Source: Rapana venosa (lineage: Eukaryota; Mollusca; Gastropoda; Neogastropoda; Muricidae). From it: DNA of 64,000 bases. The stretch lies in assembly GCA_028751875.1 (NCBI GenBank), contig CM054138.1:37469915-37533914 (forward strand), in the 5' to 3' direction. Positions 41,345 through 54,803 of this stretch are shown one piece after another. The position numbers were made by a program, and so were the translations under genes. The stretch's first letter is position 1. The number at the start of each line of letters is the position of its first letter. The notes under the pieces were generated by a model, which saw nothing but the letters and a program-made list of their open reading frames with translations, searched no databases and was not told the origin of the DNA.

Positions 41345-43935
41345 CTAATTCTTGACTATCTGATCTGCCACTCCTGCCACCTGCAGGCTATGTTCTTTGT
41401 TTAAAACGTTTATAAATTGTGTATATTTTGTAATCCCTGATTTTCCCAAACATATGCAAAACCATAAGTATACAACATTTCGAAATTTCAGAGCACAAGT
41501 CTTTTTTCCATTTCTGTCCAATCTATACAAAGTCATATTTTGCTTTATACGGCATCTACTTACATTATCCCCCCTAGTCATTTCTTAACACAATATCTTT
41601 ATGCATTTTACTTACGAATTTTAAATGAATTAGGGTACCTTACAGTTCACATAACAAAAGTCATTGGTCATTCTACTGTCTCATTCAAAAAGCGTTTATA
41701 GCAAATAAGTGTAATTTTTCATCAATCGCTATTTCAAAAAGCCCATATTTCTGCCCCGATACTGCAAAACTGATTGCAACGGTGTATCAAAAGCTTTATA
41801 AAAATACTAAAAGAACTACAATCCAGTTTATACATGCACGAAGAATCATCAAAGCAGGCTTTCTTTCCTCTGTTTACAAATCTTGACATGAATAAGAAAA
41901 AACGAAGCACTGGTTGAAAAAAATATTCCTAGATATTTATATGCTTTAATATCTTGATTCTCTCTTTTCCCATAAGTCCATTGTTCATGCTTAGCAAGGT
42001 TGCCCACCTTTACGAAACACAATGTTATTGTTTTATCCATATGCAATTATCAATGCAATTTATGTGCTGCTGTGTAGAAGATTATTCAATTGCCTTCGTT
42101 AACCTACCAACAGATATAGACAGAAGACAATGTCATCATCAAAAAGCATTCGAAACATTCTGTTCAAATTCAAAGATACACCATGTTTCCCATGTTCAAT
42201 AATTTCCATAAGCTAGATTCATTTACAAACAACGAAAAATAGTAAGGGGAATGCAGCATCCCCTTGTTTCACCCCTTTCGTACAATTCACAACATATGAT
42301 AATTTGAACCAAATCTTATTCTAGCTTTCACTGCTCTATACATCTTTAACACATGAAATAACTTACCCCTTATCCTATTTTTCAGCAGCACAGGCCATAA
42401 TAGTTTTGTTGAAATAGAATCAATCGGGCCTTTTCGAAATTTGCTAGGGCAACATTAATTTATGATTATTGCAAACTGCTTTTGAACTCGGCGCTAAAAG
42501 GATGGTAAATATGTGATCACATTGTGCCCATAACCTTTTTTAAAAACAGCTTGATGTCCCTGATATATCGTTTAATGTTAACCCACTACGGCGTATATAT
42601 AATGACCAGAACTAAACAATTTTACTTGCAATATTACATAACGGATATACCCCATCTTTAGGTATTGTGTCATGTACATTCCTTCTTGAATAGTGGTAAG
42701 ATAAATTACATTATCGAATTAGGTAATTAATAATTGTACAAGGAAAATTCTACATCAGGTTCACCAGAATTCTTAAAAAAACTCCCCGACTAATTCATCT
42801 GGTCCTGCTGATTTGCCATTCTTCAATCTCTCTAATTGACAGTGTTATTTCTTCTTGTGTTATAGGTCTATCTGATCCTTGTCTATTTTTCTTCACTTTC
42901 AGTCTCATTGATGATTCTGTAATCATTAATTCATCTACTTCCTTTTTAAATTTGTAAAGTGATCAATACCATTGACAACAGGAGATGCCATTTTGTGGTT
43001 GTGACTTTTATTATATATTCTTATCTTTTTTACCCAAAATTGTTCCCTGACACCCAACAGAATTTAAACAAATTCTTTGCAAAAGGTAATACCTTTGTGT
43101 TCTTTCTTTTTTCTTATGATTGTAGTTTTATTTCCCTCCCTTGATATTACAAAAAGCTACTCTGTCATCTTTTGCAAAGAAACGCTTAAACTTCTCAAAA
43201 GTCTCTCTTTTTTTCGTTTTGCAAATTTACATTCGTGATTATACCTATTCCTGTGTGTTTTGGTCTGTGCACTGGGATTTGTTTTTCTGACATTCTGCTC
43301 GACTCTGTATGATTTTATGAAAATAGTTTATCGTGAGTCTACAACTGATCTTTAAAGTCAGTATTGATTCAGACCTGTTGCATTATTTATTTCATCTTTT
43401 GCTTTGTTTGGAATTAATTGACTCCGAAAAAAAGTTTCGAGCGAAAGATGGCGACATCAATATTTGACCCACAAATTGTTCCTTATTCTTATCAAGGGGA
43501 CTTTTTAACAGAAGCCTATATACCTGAATATCAAGATCAGAGCAAAAGTGGAAGATGATCTGAATTACCATTCGGTCTAAAATTTAGTGTGATCTTATCA
43601 AAGATAGATTCCAGAAAACTTAATGAACATATGTAAAGTCATTTACACTTTTCCATGATCCGAGAAAATTGTGTATCGACAATCACAGTCGCCTTTACAA
43701 AAGCATTCAAAAGCATAATCTAAACGGTACACATGTTCCAACAATTTCTTCACAAAGGGATTCAAAACTGTGTTTTGAGTATGCCTCTTTCTTTGAATTA
43801 TCATTATTCTTGTCTACTGCTCTCATGTATGCTGTCTTATTCTATCCAGGATTTGGGATGAACAATCAGAAGTTCTGCATTTAAATCCAACCACACATAA
43901 GTATTCGCGATCATCAAACAACAAATACCCTTTTC
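41345..43935 (-). pseudogene. LINE-A copy (e), EN to C-terminus, decayed
   Basis: Minus-strand order: endonuclease remnants (43,920-43,450, inside block X1), linker (43,400-42,960), RT entry RLKNGKSAGPDELVGEFF (42,840-42,780), VKGVKQGDAAFPLLFF (42,290-42,240), TLCFVKVGNLAKHEQWTYGK and IKAYKYLGIFFSTS (42,020-41,890), and a C-terminal piece near 41,580-41,345. No long frame survives; the X1 part shows an indel every few tens of bases that its twin at 52.7-53.15 kb lacks. Confidence 0.78.
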
Positions 43936-43944
43936 TTACATACT

Positions 43945-43949
43945 GAGAG

Positions 43950-43981
<32 letters not shown>

Positions 43982-44010
43982 AGGAGAGCAGACGGAGAGA
44001 GAGAGGAGGG
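43945..44010. repeat. (GA)n microsatellite
   Basis: Imperfect GA run; counterpart at 53,168-53,229. Confidence 0.93.
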
Positions 44011-44014
44011 GCAT

Positions 44015-44665
44015 TAATGTCTACTTTCCACCAGATACTATGTAGGAAATATCATAGGTTGTGTCATGGGTTGAAAATCGGTATTGCTGTCAAACGGTAT
44101 ACTGGGGCGTGCGTGAATCAATGCCCGCTATCGCTTGTCCGCTGGCCAAAGCTTACCACATGCTGAATTCTAAGCAGATTATTTTCATTGTAAAGGGTTC
44201 ATGCTGGGTATGTTTGTGTTTTTGTAAGCCCACCAAACGCTGATATGTATTACGTTCCCTTTAACGTGTCTATTTGATCTTATGCAAGTGTACAAAAAAG
44301 GTAAAAGGTAAAGAGTCCCATAACCTATAAGGTCGTTGGGGAGCGAGGAGTCAGAGACCCTCAAATTCTCTTGGGCCAGTATTGAGGGCGGCGCCCATCC
44401 CCTCTCCTCGTGCTTTACATTCCTGAACCCTAAAGAGGACGGTACCCATTATCAGCTGGGGTGAACTGGGGGAACTGTAATGAAGCCAAGGTGCTGCAAA
44501 GTATGTGTACATACACGAGAGAAAATTACGGCAACTGCATGTCTGCACTTGAAATTAATTCTGGGAGATCGTAAGAAAAACCCCATCTGTGAGATTTCAC
44601 CCAATGACTTCATGGTCCAACTGGGATGAAGTCAAACGGTCTTAATCACTTTGCTATAGCGTCCG
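44015..44665 (-). mobile_element. SINE-D, X1 copy
   Basis: Counterpart of 53,233-53,888 with many small indels. See that copy for structure. Confidence 0.75.
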
Positions 44666-44929
44666 TCAAAAGTATATAAAATATGGTTGCTTTGAATAAA
44701 GTCATTTTAATAAGGAGTATACTGGAAAGACTATGATTTTTATCAGCATAGAAACAATTTACCGACTAAAAACTATACAACTGTTAAACAGCATGTTCAT
44801 GCAGCTAAATTGATGAATTTATGTATACAGGTCCTGAAACATGCACTGATAAATGACCTTCTTTCTTGGTTTACTGCTATGGACAACGCTTGGAAATTTC
44901 TTTGTTGTTACTGTCTGATAGTACAAGGT

Positions 44930-45365
44930 TCTGAGACATGTCGGTGAAATGACCCTACTATCTTTGTTGTTTTACTGTTTTGATGAGAGGGTTCTGAAAA
45001 CATGTAGTTGAAATGACCCTACTTTTCTTTGTTGTACGTCTGATGGAGAAGGTTCTGATAACATGAAGTGAAATCGACCCTTACTTTCTTTGTTGGTATT
45101 GTCTGATGAGAGGTTCTGAAACATGTAGTGAAAGAACTACTTTTATTTGTTGTACTGTCTCGATGGCAGTGTTCTGGAACCATATGTAGTGAAAATGACC
45201 CTACTTTCTTTGTTGTACTGTTGATGAGGAAGGTCTTGATACTGTAGTGAAATGACCTACTTTCTTTTGTTGTATTGTCTGATGAGAATGGTTCTGTAAC
45301 ATCGTAGTGAAATGACCCCTACTTTCTTTTTTTGAATTGTCTGATGAGAAGGTTATGGCAGATTG
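44930..45365. repeat. 58-bp tandem repeat, X1 (irregular)
   Basis: The same 58-bp unit as 54,058-54,560 (tgaaatgaccctactttc), but nearly every unit carries different 1-3-base indels. Confidence 0.9.
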
Positions 45366-45606
45366 CTGCATTTTTCATTCTAATACAAATGATCTCCACG
45401 TCAAAAACTGCCTCATATTCAGCTGGAGTTAAATTTGTGAAGGCATAAATAAATTATGGCCACAGATTGATTTCTGTCTGCTCTTTACTGCTGTTGGCTG
45501 AACACCGTCTGAGATGAAGCCAACAGGCCAGCAATGCTGTTAGCCAAGGTATTGATCACTCAGCCATTTATGGTGCTTTCGGTTGGTCATGGGAGGTGAA
45601 GAAGGA

Positions 45607-46080
45607 GGAGTTGGATCGGTGTCTAGAGGTAACGCGCCTGGTCTAGAAAGCGAAAAAGTCCGGTCGCAAATGTGCAGGGTGGTTCTGAATCCGTTTGGGG
45701 CCCGAAACTTTCCCCCCATCCATTTGGCCATGAGTGGCGGTTCTGGCGCTAGTCCCCCCCCCCACCCCCCCCCCCCCCCCCCCCCCCCTTCGGATGACGA
45801 TAACCGGGTCCGTGAGTTACATAAATTATTCAGCGAACGTAAATAGAACCCACGGCAACAAGGAGTTGTCCCTTGCAAAATCTTGAAAAAAAGCCACTAT
45901 TATAGGGAAACAAATTACAAGTTGCAGAAAAATACAGTTGCAGACAAAATACAGTTGCAGACAAATACAGTTGCAGACAAAAATAAGAAAAAATGGGTGG
46001 CGCGCTCTCTGTGACGACCGCGCTCTCACCGGGGAGAGCAGCCCCGAATTTCACGCAGAGAAATCTCGTGACTTAAAGTG
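45607..46080 (+). mobile_element. SINE-C, X1 copy with poly-C expansion
   Basis: tRNA-like head: A-box region gtctagaggtaacgcgcct and a damaged B box ggttctgaatccg. The body follows, including ccatttggccatgagtggcg. Between ctagtc and ttcggatgacg there is a run of about 34 C broken by one A (45,754-45,788), absent from the 54.8-kb copy. Confidence 0.82.
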
Positions 46081-46285
46081 GTCTAAATGAAATGAAAATG
46101 GGAATAAAATGAATTGATGGGCATGTTGTCTTTGTTTATGGAAAAAACATTTGCATTCATTTGAATGTTGGAGTTGTGTTTGTGAGAATGGCGCCGAAAG
46201 CGCTACCCTTAATTATTTGTGCTTTTGTTGATAAGACTTTTGTTTCTCATTTTGAGATCTTTCACTTGTCGAAGATTTGGTCTGT

Positions 46286-49200
46286 AAGTCATATTTATCT
46301 TTAGCTGTTGCCTGTAGTACCTCATAACATATTTCTTAATGACCGGCGTTATTATTTCAAATAATTTTACTCCATCTTTGTACTTTTATGTGTCAGCTAT
46401 CTCCATGTTGTTCAGTGGAAAAAAAAAAAAAAAAAAAGTTTACTTCTTTTAAAAGAGCATTGCTGTGGAACATCTATTAGGATTTTCACTCTTTCTTTAT
46501 GCTTGTTCGATTAAAATTTTGTCGCAAGCATCTCATAATCCCACCAATACACAAAGCAATCGAACAAAAGAAACTATGTGCTTCCAAAGGCCAAGTACAG
46601 ATTTATTCTTCGAGTTTAAAATTATGACTTCACTGATTTTTAAAAATCGAATGAACTTACTCTTAGACTGAAATTAATTTACTTTGCTCGTAAATCATTC
46701 ATTCGGAAAATGATCACCTCGATGGGTAATGACAGGGCATGACAAACATACAAAAAGCACGTAGTGTGTGTCTTCTGAGTTTCACGTAAATCCCCTGTTG
46801 TAATTGACGAATCAAATGATGCAGCGTGAAACAAACACGAGTATGACAAACTGTAGGGGAGAGCCAGATCTCTCCAAATAAAGACTTCCTTCTGAACCAG
46901 TACTGCCAGTCAATGGTTGTCAGTTGTTATTCCATGCTGCTGAAGCTTAGTCTTCACAAACAAAGATAGGGAGCAACCACAGTCAACTGCAGTTAAAATT
47001 AGACAACATTGCAGTCACTGCATTTAATTTACAGGTCTGTGAAGTCAGACATGTGCTCTGATTTGTTTTTGCAAGGATCTAGCACTATATAAATTTCTTT
47101 CATTATTAATTATTATTATTAGTATTATTATTATTATTGCAAGACACCTCCTCCAAGGCCTGTCCCTGAACATGGATATCATTGCTCTGTGTCTACCCCG
47201 GTTATTGTTGCTGGCGATAGACCCGATACATGTCACTGGGTGTTATAACTCATCCGCCTGCTCCCTCCACCCCAAACCACTTTGAAGGAAACATGCTTAA
47301 AAGGAAATGGATGAGAGTAAATAAGTAGACAAATAGATACTACGTAAATCAACAATGGAAAACGCACAAAAACACGACAAGAAAGCAGAATAGAGAGAAT
47401 AAAAAGTTAATAACACACAAAAAACACGAACGAAAACCAAACAGAGCCAAAGAACCATACAAATGAATGATAGCCACCCATCCAACCAACCAACAGCCAA
47501 AACAACCAAACTAACTCAAGCCAATCTACCAACAGAGAAAGCAAGAAAGGAAAAGTAAGCGAGTAAGGAAGCGAGCACGTAAGCAACAAACCAGCCAGCA
47601 AACTAACCAGCCATCCAACCAACCAGCCAACCACCTACTAACCAACCACCAACAAATCAATCAACCAAAAGAAAGAAACAATACAGAACCAGCAAACACG
47701 TCAAGAGATACACATCATCAACAAGAGTGATAACCCAAAGAAAGAAAGAAACAAAGCAAACTAATTGACTGAGTGCACCAAACGGACCAACCAACCTGAC
47801 AACAACCAATATTAAACAAAACTCGAAGAGTACTCCAGAAACGCAAATTGCATAGTTGTAGATTCCCTTTCAAATTCAGGCAAAAACGATCAAACTGGAA
47901 TGAGTCTGCAGTTCAAATCAGCCTGTGCATTGTGACGGGATAGACAGTAAGAAAAAAAAATCACAGATCTTGATTTTCGTTAAAAGTCTTACCAAATAGC
48001 TGAGGTCGACCTCGACCCGACAACAGTCCGAAAATGGCGCCTGTGGCTGAAGTCAATGTAAATTTTGTTCATAGATGTCACACACACACACACCACACAC
48101 AAACACACACACACACAGATTAAATACAGCTTATTGTGTGTGAATTCAATACAGTGTCTTGCCAAACCAGCAGCCACTTCGGGTCACAGGACGAAAAGGA
48201 AGGTCCATAATGATTGTTTGTTGGATCAAATTATGAACCTCTTCCCGAGTATCTTAAAGGAATAAAAATCATGGAAGTGTTGTTTTGCTCATTCTATGGA
48301 AGGACATTTAGTTTTGGCAAAGGATGTATTAGGCATTGGTGTTTATCGAAAACTCAGCACTTTGGCGTTGTAGTTGTAGGCTTGCTTACTCTGGAATAAA
48401 GTTGTGGAATTTATGAGATTTCAGGTGTAGCATGTAGTGATGAATGGCGATTCATAAAGGGGACATAATACATTTCCCATATATCATAGATTATCATTGT
48501 TTTAGCGTTACGCATTGTCAGTTTTGGTTTTAGATGCTTGAGCCCCCCCCATTATGTAAGATTAAAGTATGGCAATACATGATAAATGTATGTATCAATG
48601 GGAGCATATGAATTCGTAATTGGTTAATGTGCTTGGAGATGGTGCATGGTCGTTGGTTAGGTATATTAGGGCCACAAGGTAAACATGTAATGATTGTATT
48701 TTCTTATCTGCTAATGTGTACAAAATTTTTATAGATGACACAAACTGGAATGAACATGAATCAAACACCGCATATTCTCTTTTTTCAGCTTACTGGAACT
48801 ATTTGATGTTCACGCTGAAATTGACATGTTTAAGATTAAGATTGGAACACCTGGCCAATGTTTGGCGTTGAAATGGGTAATAGATATTGTTCTCCTGTAG
48901 TGCGGGCCACAGCCTGTACTGAATCTGAATCATTTCGAGTTCCAGTACCCCCCTGTTTCTGCCTTTGTTCCATTTTCCTGTCATCTTTTCTTCTGTGTAA
49001 CGTTGCTTCACTCTCAGTGATATTAGGTCACCTCCTCTTGTCTGTTTTCTGTCTTCTTGGTTCATCATCTTCTTTTTTCAGAAAAGACATACAGAAGATA
49101 CTATTCTATCACATGCCGAAGTTAGATGTGCTACGGCTGACTTGTCAGGCACTGAAAAGGCAGAGCAACCATTTAGCTCATGTGGACAGGCACACAATAG

Positions 49201-52200
49201 TTGCTGTCTGAGCGTTCCACGAAGAAGAAGAACTCAAAAGCCACATTAAAATATAATCTGCACACCAGTAGAGCAACACCGCCCCACCGTTCTGTTTTTT
49301 TACATTTTCTGTTTCTCGGCTAGAAGCTCCCGAGGTTCGCCCAATTGGTGAGATTTAGCGTATGCGGTCCTTTTTTTGCCCAACCATGAAGGTAGCCGCA
49401 TTCAATTCGGGGTTGAAGCCGTGGCAGTAGTTGGAGTGCTGGGTAAAGCCTGTATCAGCCCTCTGTTATAGAACAGTCTATGTTGCAGCCCCCTCCTTCC
49501 ATTGAGCAGCAATGCTACAAATGTTAAGGAGAAAATAAAGCTTCTTGTAGCAAATATCTTAGTTCTTGTCGATCACTCATTGCAAGCTGGGCTTTATTTC
49601 TATTTGGGATGTGGTGTGTAATGAATATTGCAGCCAAAGTTCCATACGTTAGGAAAGAGAAAGGTTGCAAACAGTGGCTACTTTATTTTGTTATGAACTA
49701 CCTCATACCTTCCTTAACCCAAATAGCACCATGCCCCATTTTACTTTGGGACGTCATAGTAAAATCTAAGATTACGCAAATAAAACACCTTTATCTAAAA
49801 AAACAACACGAAATGTTACTATACATGCTTTATAGATAGATGCATTTATGTTATGCCAAAACTTTTCAGCTGTCTAGTAATTTTGGGGGGATATTTTTAA
49901 AAATAAAGATCTGGTTTAAAAAAACCCTTACTCTTTGTTGTGGTGACTGTGAACAATCAAAGAGACACAACCAAATCACAGTACACACAACCAAATCACA
50001 GTACAAACCAAACCAAATCACAGTGCACCCACACCCACAATCACAGTACAAACAACCAAATCACAGTGACATACACGAAAACTACATGCAAAATAAAGAA
50101 CTCATGCTCTTACCTTGAAAATGCGTTATCCATTTCGATCCAAAAGGAAACGAGTTCGAATCACTTCAGCTAAGGTCACACTAAGTACACCAAAAGTGCA
50201 CCAAAACACACTGAGTCAGTACATGTGATCAGCATGCTTATTGAAAAAGCATCATAGCCTATCACTTTCTGTTCAATATCTCTTGATGAAAACACACACA
50301 ATTATCAAACTACTAATATGTGTGTAGACCTACTTACTATCTTCTAGGAGAGTAATCATATTGAAGCCAGAAGGATGAAAATGCCTACTTGATGTTTGAG
50401 GTGATTTTGTAACCTGATCTTTTTAGCAGCATTTTGTGGCTCTTATCACATGGGCACATCAATCGGCGAAAATGTCAAGTTTAAACGTATTCTGACTTTG
50501 AATCAGCCAGGTCAGGGTCCACATCCAAGAATCATCATCGAAAGTGGATATAACTATGTCTTGTCTCACACTGTGTCGTAATCTATTTTCTCCTGTTGGC
50601 TTCTTACAATGCTCAAACAATAGCGCTCAAAAACCTTGCCAAATCATGGAAATGAATTGCACAACAGAGTAAGCTTCCCTCTTAATGACTATTAATGCAA
50701 GTGAAAAGTAGGTTGTATCGCATACCCACATTTTGTCGTCTGCAGGTGCTGAGGAGGGGTTGGGGGAGGGGGGGGTGTCTCCACCAACACATGTGGTCAA
50801 TGGGTGTAAGGATAGTTTGTCATCTCACCAATGAAGAGACACATTTCTTCACATTGTTATCATTACCGTAAAAACAAGAATTCCTTGAATTTTTCCAGTT
50901 GTAATTAAAATAAAGCACCTTAAATTTCACAACTGAAATCAGTCTCATTGCTTGGTAGCAACGTTCAAGAGGGGGGTTTGTGCCTGTGATTTGTTGGACT
51001 TTCTGGGACAAAGAGTCCTCACACCTATCTTAGCTATCTTTAGCTGTTCTCTCATAATGCAATGACAATGCTGCACGAAGGACAACAAAACTAGGATGAC
51101 CCAAACAATGTGGCTGAATGGAAACTCAGGTGAGTGTGTTAGTGAGTTAAGTTTGTGAGAATAATTTGCTGGTGCAAAACAGAGTTGTCTGCGTCTGCTT
51201 ATTTTGGACAGATGGGGGTTAGTCTTTTTATGGGTTTGTTTGTGTTGCATTGTCTTTCTGATTGAGCTTCTTAAACTATGAGGGACAACGTGACATGCTT
51301 TGCAATATCTAGATTGTTTCCATGGATACATTAGATGAAAACAGGGACAGTCAACATGTTGATGTCAGCCCTCACTTGTGGTTCTCCATGAGGACAACTT
51401 GTGATTTGATATCCTTGACATCGGTGGTCACCACACGTGATTTATGCTTGACCTGACAAGGTTCATACCATAGGTTTTCCATATGTTCTTTGCAGAATGT
51501 CTGCAGTTACAAGAAACTAAGTTTACACATGTATGTTTGAAGGGATTTAGTGTGATTTTTAAAAAAATTGTGAACGCTCTAAACCAGACTAAAGAAACTT
51601 ATTTGTTGGTGGTTTTCCTTTTTTGTGGGTGGAATTATTCTCATAGTGATTTTTCGTATTAGAAGAAAAAAAACTCGGAAAAATCCTAAAAACCACTGTT
51701 CATTTATTCATTTGTTTCAATTATGTGAATTATCTTATGCTTTCTGGCATACGTGTATGCCACGGTTCGTGCATTGTTGTTCTTCTTTTTTATCTCATGG
51801 GCGTCATCGATCCGATTGTTGACTGTCCTAATGTGTTGAGTCTTTTATTTTTTTCTTTGTCTTATGTGGGCACGGAGTATGGTGGTTAAGCCAATCCGTG
51901 ATAGGCAGAAGCGGGTGCAGTGGGGGCAAGGAAACTGGTCGGGGGGTTTCAGGGTGGTGGTTGACGCCTTTCTCCTAGATCGTGCTGCAGTACATCAGCT
52001 CGCCTTTCTCCTTGAAGTTGTCATGCGCCCGGAGGTTAGGGCACGACAGCCTGGTCTGTCCATAGCATTACAGCTCCAGCTGTTTGGGGAGGGATGTCAG
52101 CTGTTTGATTTGGACTTCCGCAGTCCTTGATTCTTTTGCGTGGTCTGCCTGGTTCCGCTTCCCAAGGTCAGTTCACCAACATGAGCTGCTTAGGCAGCCT

Positions 52201-52687
52201 TTGGTAGTCATCCGGGGGATCACGTGACCAACCCATCGAAGTGGGTTTCAGTATCAAGGCCTCAATGCTGGTCATCCCTGCTCTGTCCAGGACCTCGAGG
52301 TTGTGATCCGGTCTTGTCCGTGGATGTTATAATTGACGCAGGCTTCTCATGTGGAACCTTATCAGCTGCTTCCAGTGTCTTTTGTACACCGTCCATGTCT
52401 AGCATCCATGAGGTAGGGCTGGTGAGGACGACGCTCGTACACCTTGAGGTTTGTGAATGATGGATGTTGTGCTGGTTCAAGACAACGAGCTCGGAGGCGA
52501 CCAAGCTACATGCTTGACTGGCCTTGCAGATCCTAGCGTTGTCTCTTGAATCTGGGTGTTATCATTGCTGATGGTACTGCCGAGGTTATCTGATATCATC
52601 ACTATCTTTAGCTGGGTGCCCTCAATGGAGCATTAGAAGGCGGCGCGGAGGGGCGCGCTGAAGCAGGCGCTGGATGGAAATAGTACC
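46286..52687. repeat. 6.4-kb duplicated block Y, copy B
   Basis: Same sequence as 29,912-36,313 throughout. Internal items therefore shift by 16,374: LINE-E tail 47,051-47,149, CCAA tract 47,464-47,814, (CA)n 48,078-48,118, SINE-B 48,939-49,232, 18-bp repeat 49,964-50,066, LINE-D fragment 51,779-52,687 (minus). On its left is block X1; on its right block X2 begins inside the LINE-A endonuclease. Confidence 0.95.
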
Positions 52688-53160
52688 TCTATATTTGACC
52701 AAATTGTTCTTATTCTTATCAAGGGACTTTTTAACAGAAAGCCTATCTACCTGAATATCAAGACAGAGCAAAAGAGGAAGATGATCTGATTCCATTCGGT
52801 CTAATACATTTAGTGTGATCTTATCAAAGATAGATTCCAGAAAACTTAATGAACATATGTAATAGTCATTTACACTGTTTCCATGATCCGAGACATATGT
52901 GTAACGACCATCACAGTCGCCATTACAAATGCCATTCAAAAAGCATAAATCTAAACCGGTACACATGTCCAACAATTTCTTCCCAAAGGGATTCAAAACT
53001 GTGTTTTGAGAATGCCTCTTTCTGTGATTTTCATTATCTTGTCTACTGCACTCATGTATGCTGTCTATACCTATAGGATTTGGAGAACAATCAGAAGTTC
53101 TGGCATTTAAATCACCACACATAAGTATATCGCGATCATCAAACAAAAATACCTTTTTTA
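52688..53160 (-). pseudogene. LINE-A endonuclease fragment (f)
   Basis: A minus frame (53,146-52,690) of about 150 LINE-A residues: DILMCGDLNARTSDC (Asp, Asn), LLDMCTGLDLCFLNGICNG, YVSDHGNSVNDYYICS (Asp) and LDRMESDHLPLLLCLD, with the SDH pair intact. After about DKNKNNL the frame runs into unrelated block-Y sequence at 52,687, so no RT follows. It lacks the N-terminal part of the domain (GA run beyond 53,165). Confidence 0.88.
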
Positions 53161-53167
53161 AAAACTG

Positions 53168-53180
53168 AGAGAGAGAGAGA

Positions 53181-53229
<49 letters not shown>
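53168..53229. repeat. (GA)n microsatellite
   Basis: GA run between the LINE-A endonuclease fragment and SINE-D. Confidence 0.95.
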
Positions 53230-53230
<1 letters not shown>

Positions 53231-53232
53231 AA

Positions 53233-53888
53233 GTAATGTCTACTTTCCAACCAGATACTATGTAGGAATATCATAGGTTGTGTCATGGGTTGAAAATCGG
53301 TAATGCAGTCATACGGTATACTGGGTGCGTGCGTGAATCAATGCGCTATGCTTGTCCGCTGGCCCAAAGCTTACACATTCTGACTTCAAAGCAGCTTATT
53401 TCATTGTACAGGTTGCATGCTGGGTATGTTTGTGTTTTTGTAGCCCACCAAACGCTGATATGAATTACGGGATCTTTAACGTGTCTATTTGATCTTATGC
53501 ATGTGTACATAAAAGGTAAAAAGGTAAAGGAGTCCCATAACCTATAAGGTCGTAGGGGAGCGAGGCGTCAGAGACCTCACTTCTCTAGGGCCAGCATATT
53601 GAGGGCGGCGCCCATCCCCTCTCCCTCGCTGCTTTACCTTCCCTGACCCTAAAGAGGACAGGTACCCATTTACAGCTGGGTGAACTGGGGGAACTGTACT
53701 GAAGCCAAGGTGCGCAAACGTATGTGTACATACACGAAGAAAATTACGGCACTGGCATGTCTGCACTTGAAATTAATCTGGGAGATCGTAAGAAAAACCC
53801 CAACTGCTGAGATTTCACCCATGACTTCATGGACCAACGGGATTGAAGTCAAACGGTCTTAATCACTTTGCTATAGCGTCCGTCAAAA
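53233..53888 (-). mobile_element. SINE-D, long tRNA-headed SINE
   Basis: Minus orientation. The head at 53,884-53,810 reads gacggacgctatagcaaagt (A box tagcaaagtgatta) and a weak B box gggtgaaatc. The body contains gggtacctgtcctctttagg and cgttaaagatcccgtaattc, then gcatgctgggtatg in reverse. About 650 bp. I recall closely similar bodies from gastropod genomes, which supports the taxon call. Counterpart at 44,015-44,665. Confidence 0.75.
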
Positions 53889-54057
53889 GTATATAAATAT
53901 GGTTGCTTTGAATAAAGTAATTTATAATAAGGAGTATACTGGAAAGACTATGATTTTTTATCAGCATAGAAACAAATTACGAACAAAAACTATAAACTGT
54001 TAACAGCTTGTTCATTGAGCTAAATTGATGAATTATATGTATACAGGTCCTGAAACA

Positions 54058-54560
54058 TGCACTGAAAATGACCCTTCTTTCTTTGGTTTACTGTCTGATG
54101 ACAACGCTCTGGAAATTTCTTTGTTGTACTGTCTGATGACAAGGTTCTGAGACATGTAGTGAAATGACCCTACTATCTTTGTTGTACTGTCTGATGAGAG
54201 GGTTCTGAAACATGTAGTGAAATGACCCTACTTTCTTTGTTGTACTGTCTGATGAGAAGGTTCTGAAACATGTAGTGAAATGACCCTACTTTCTTTGTTG
54301 TATTGTCTGATGAGAAGGTTCTGAAACATGTAGTGAAATGACCCTACTTTCTTTGTTGTACTGTCTGATGGCAAGGTTCTGAAACATGTAGTGAAATGAC
54401 CCTACTTTCTTTGTTGTACTGTCTGATGAGAAGGTTCTGAAACATGTAGTGAAATGACCCTACTTTCTTTGTTGTATTGTCTGATGAGAAGGTTCTGAAA
54501 CATGTAGTGAAATGACCCTACTTTCTTTGTTGCATTGTCTGATGAGAAGGTTATGGCAGA
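54058..54560. repeat. 58-bp tandem repeat, X2 (regular)
   Basis: About 8.5 units of 58 bp containing tgaaatgaccctactttc and ttgttgtactgtctgatga, nearly identical to each other; the first two units are more diverged. Confidence 0.95.
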
Positions 54561-54803
54561 TAGCTGCAATTTCTCATTAATACCACATGATCTCCCACGT
54601 CAAACAGCCTTCATATTCAGCTGAGTTAACTATGTGAAGCATAAATAAATTATGCCACAGATTGATTCTGTCTGCTTTTACTGCTGTTGGCTGAACAACG
54701 TCTGAGATGAAGCAACAGGCCAGCAATGCTGTTAGCCAAGTTATTGATCACTCAGCCATTATGGTGGCTTTCGGTTGGTCATGGAGGTGAAGAAGGAGGA
54801 GAT

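Larger units (their letters stand above)
43450..46285. repeat. block X, copy 1 (indel-rich)
   Basis: It aligns end to end with 52,688-55,439: LINE-A endonuclease, GA run, SINE-D, 58-bp repeat, SINE-C. Differences are mostly single-base insertions and deletions. The endonuclease frame and the 58-bp units are regular in copy 2 and broken here. Confidence 0.9.
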
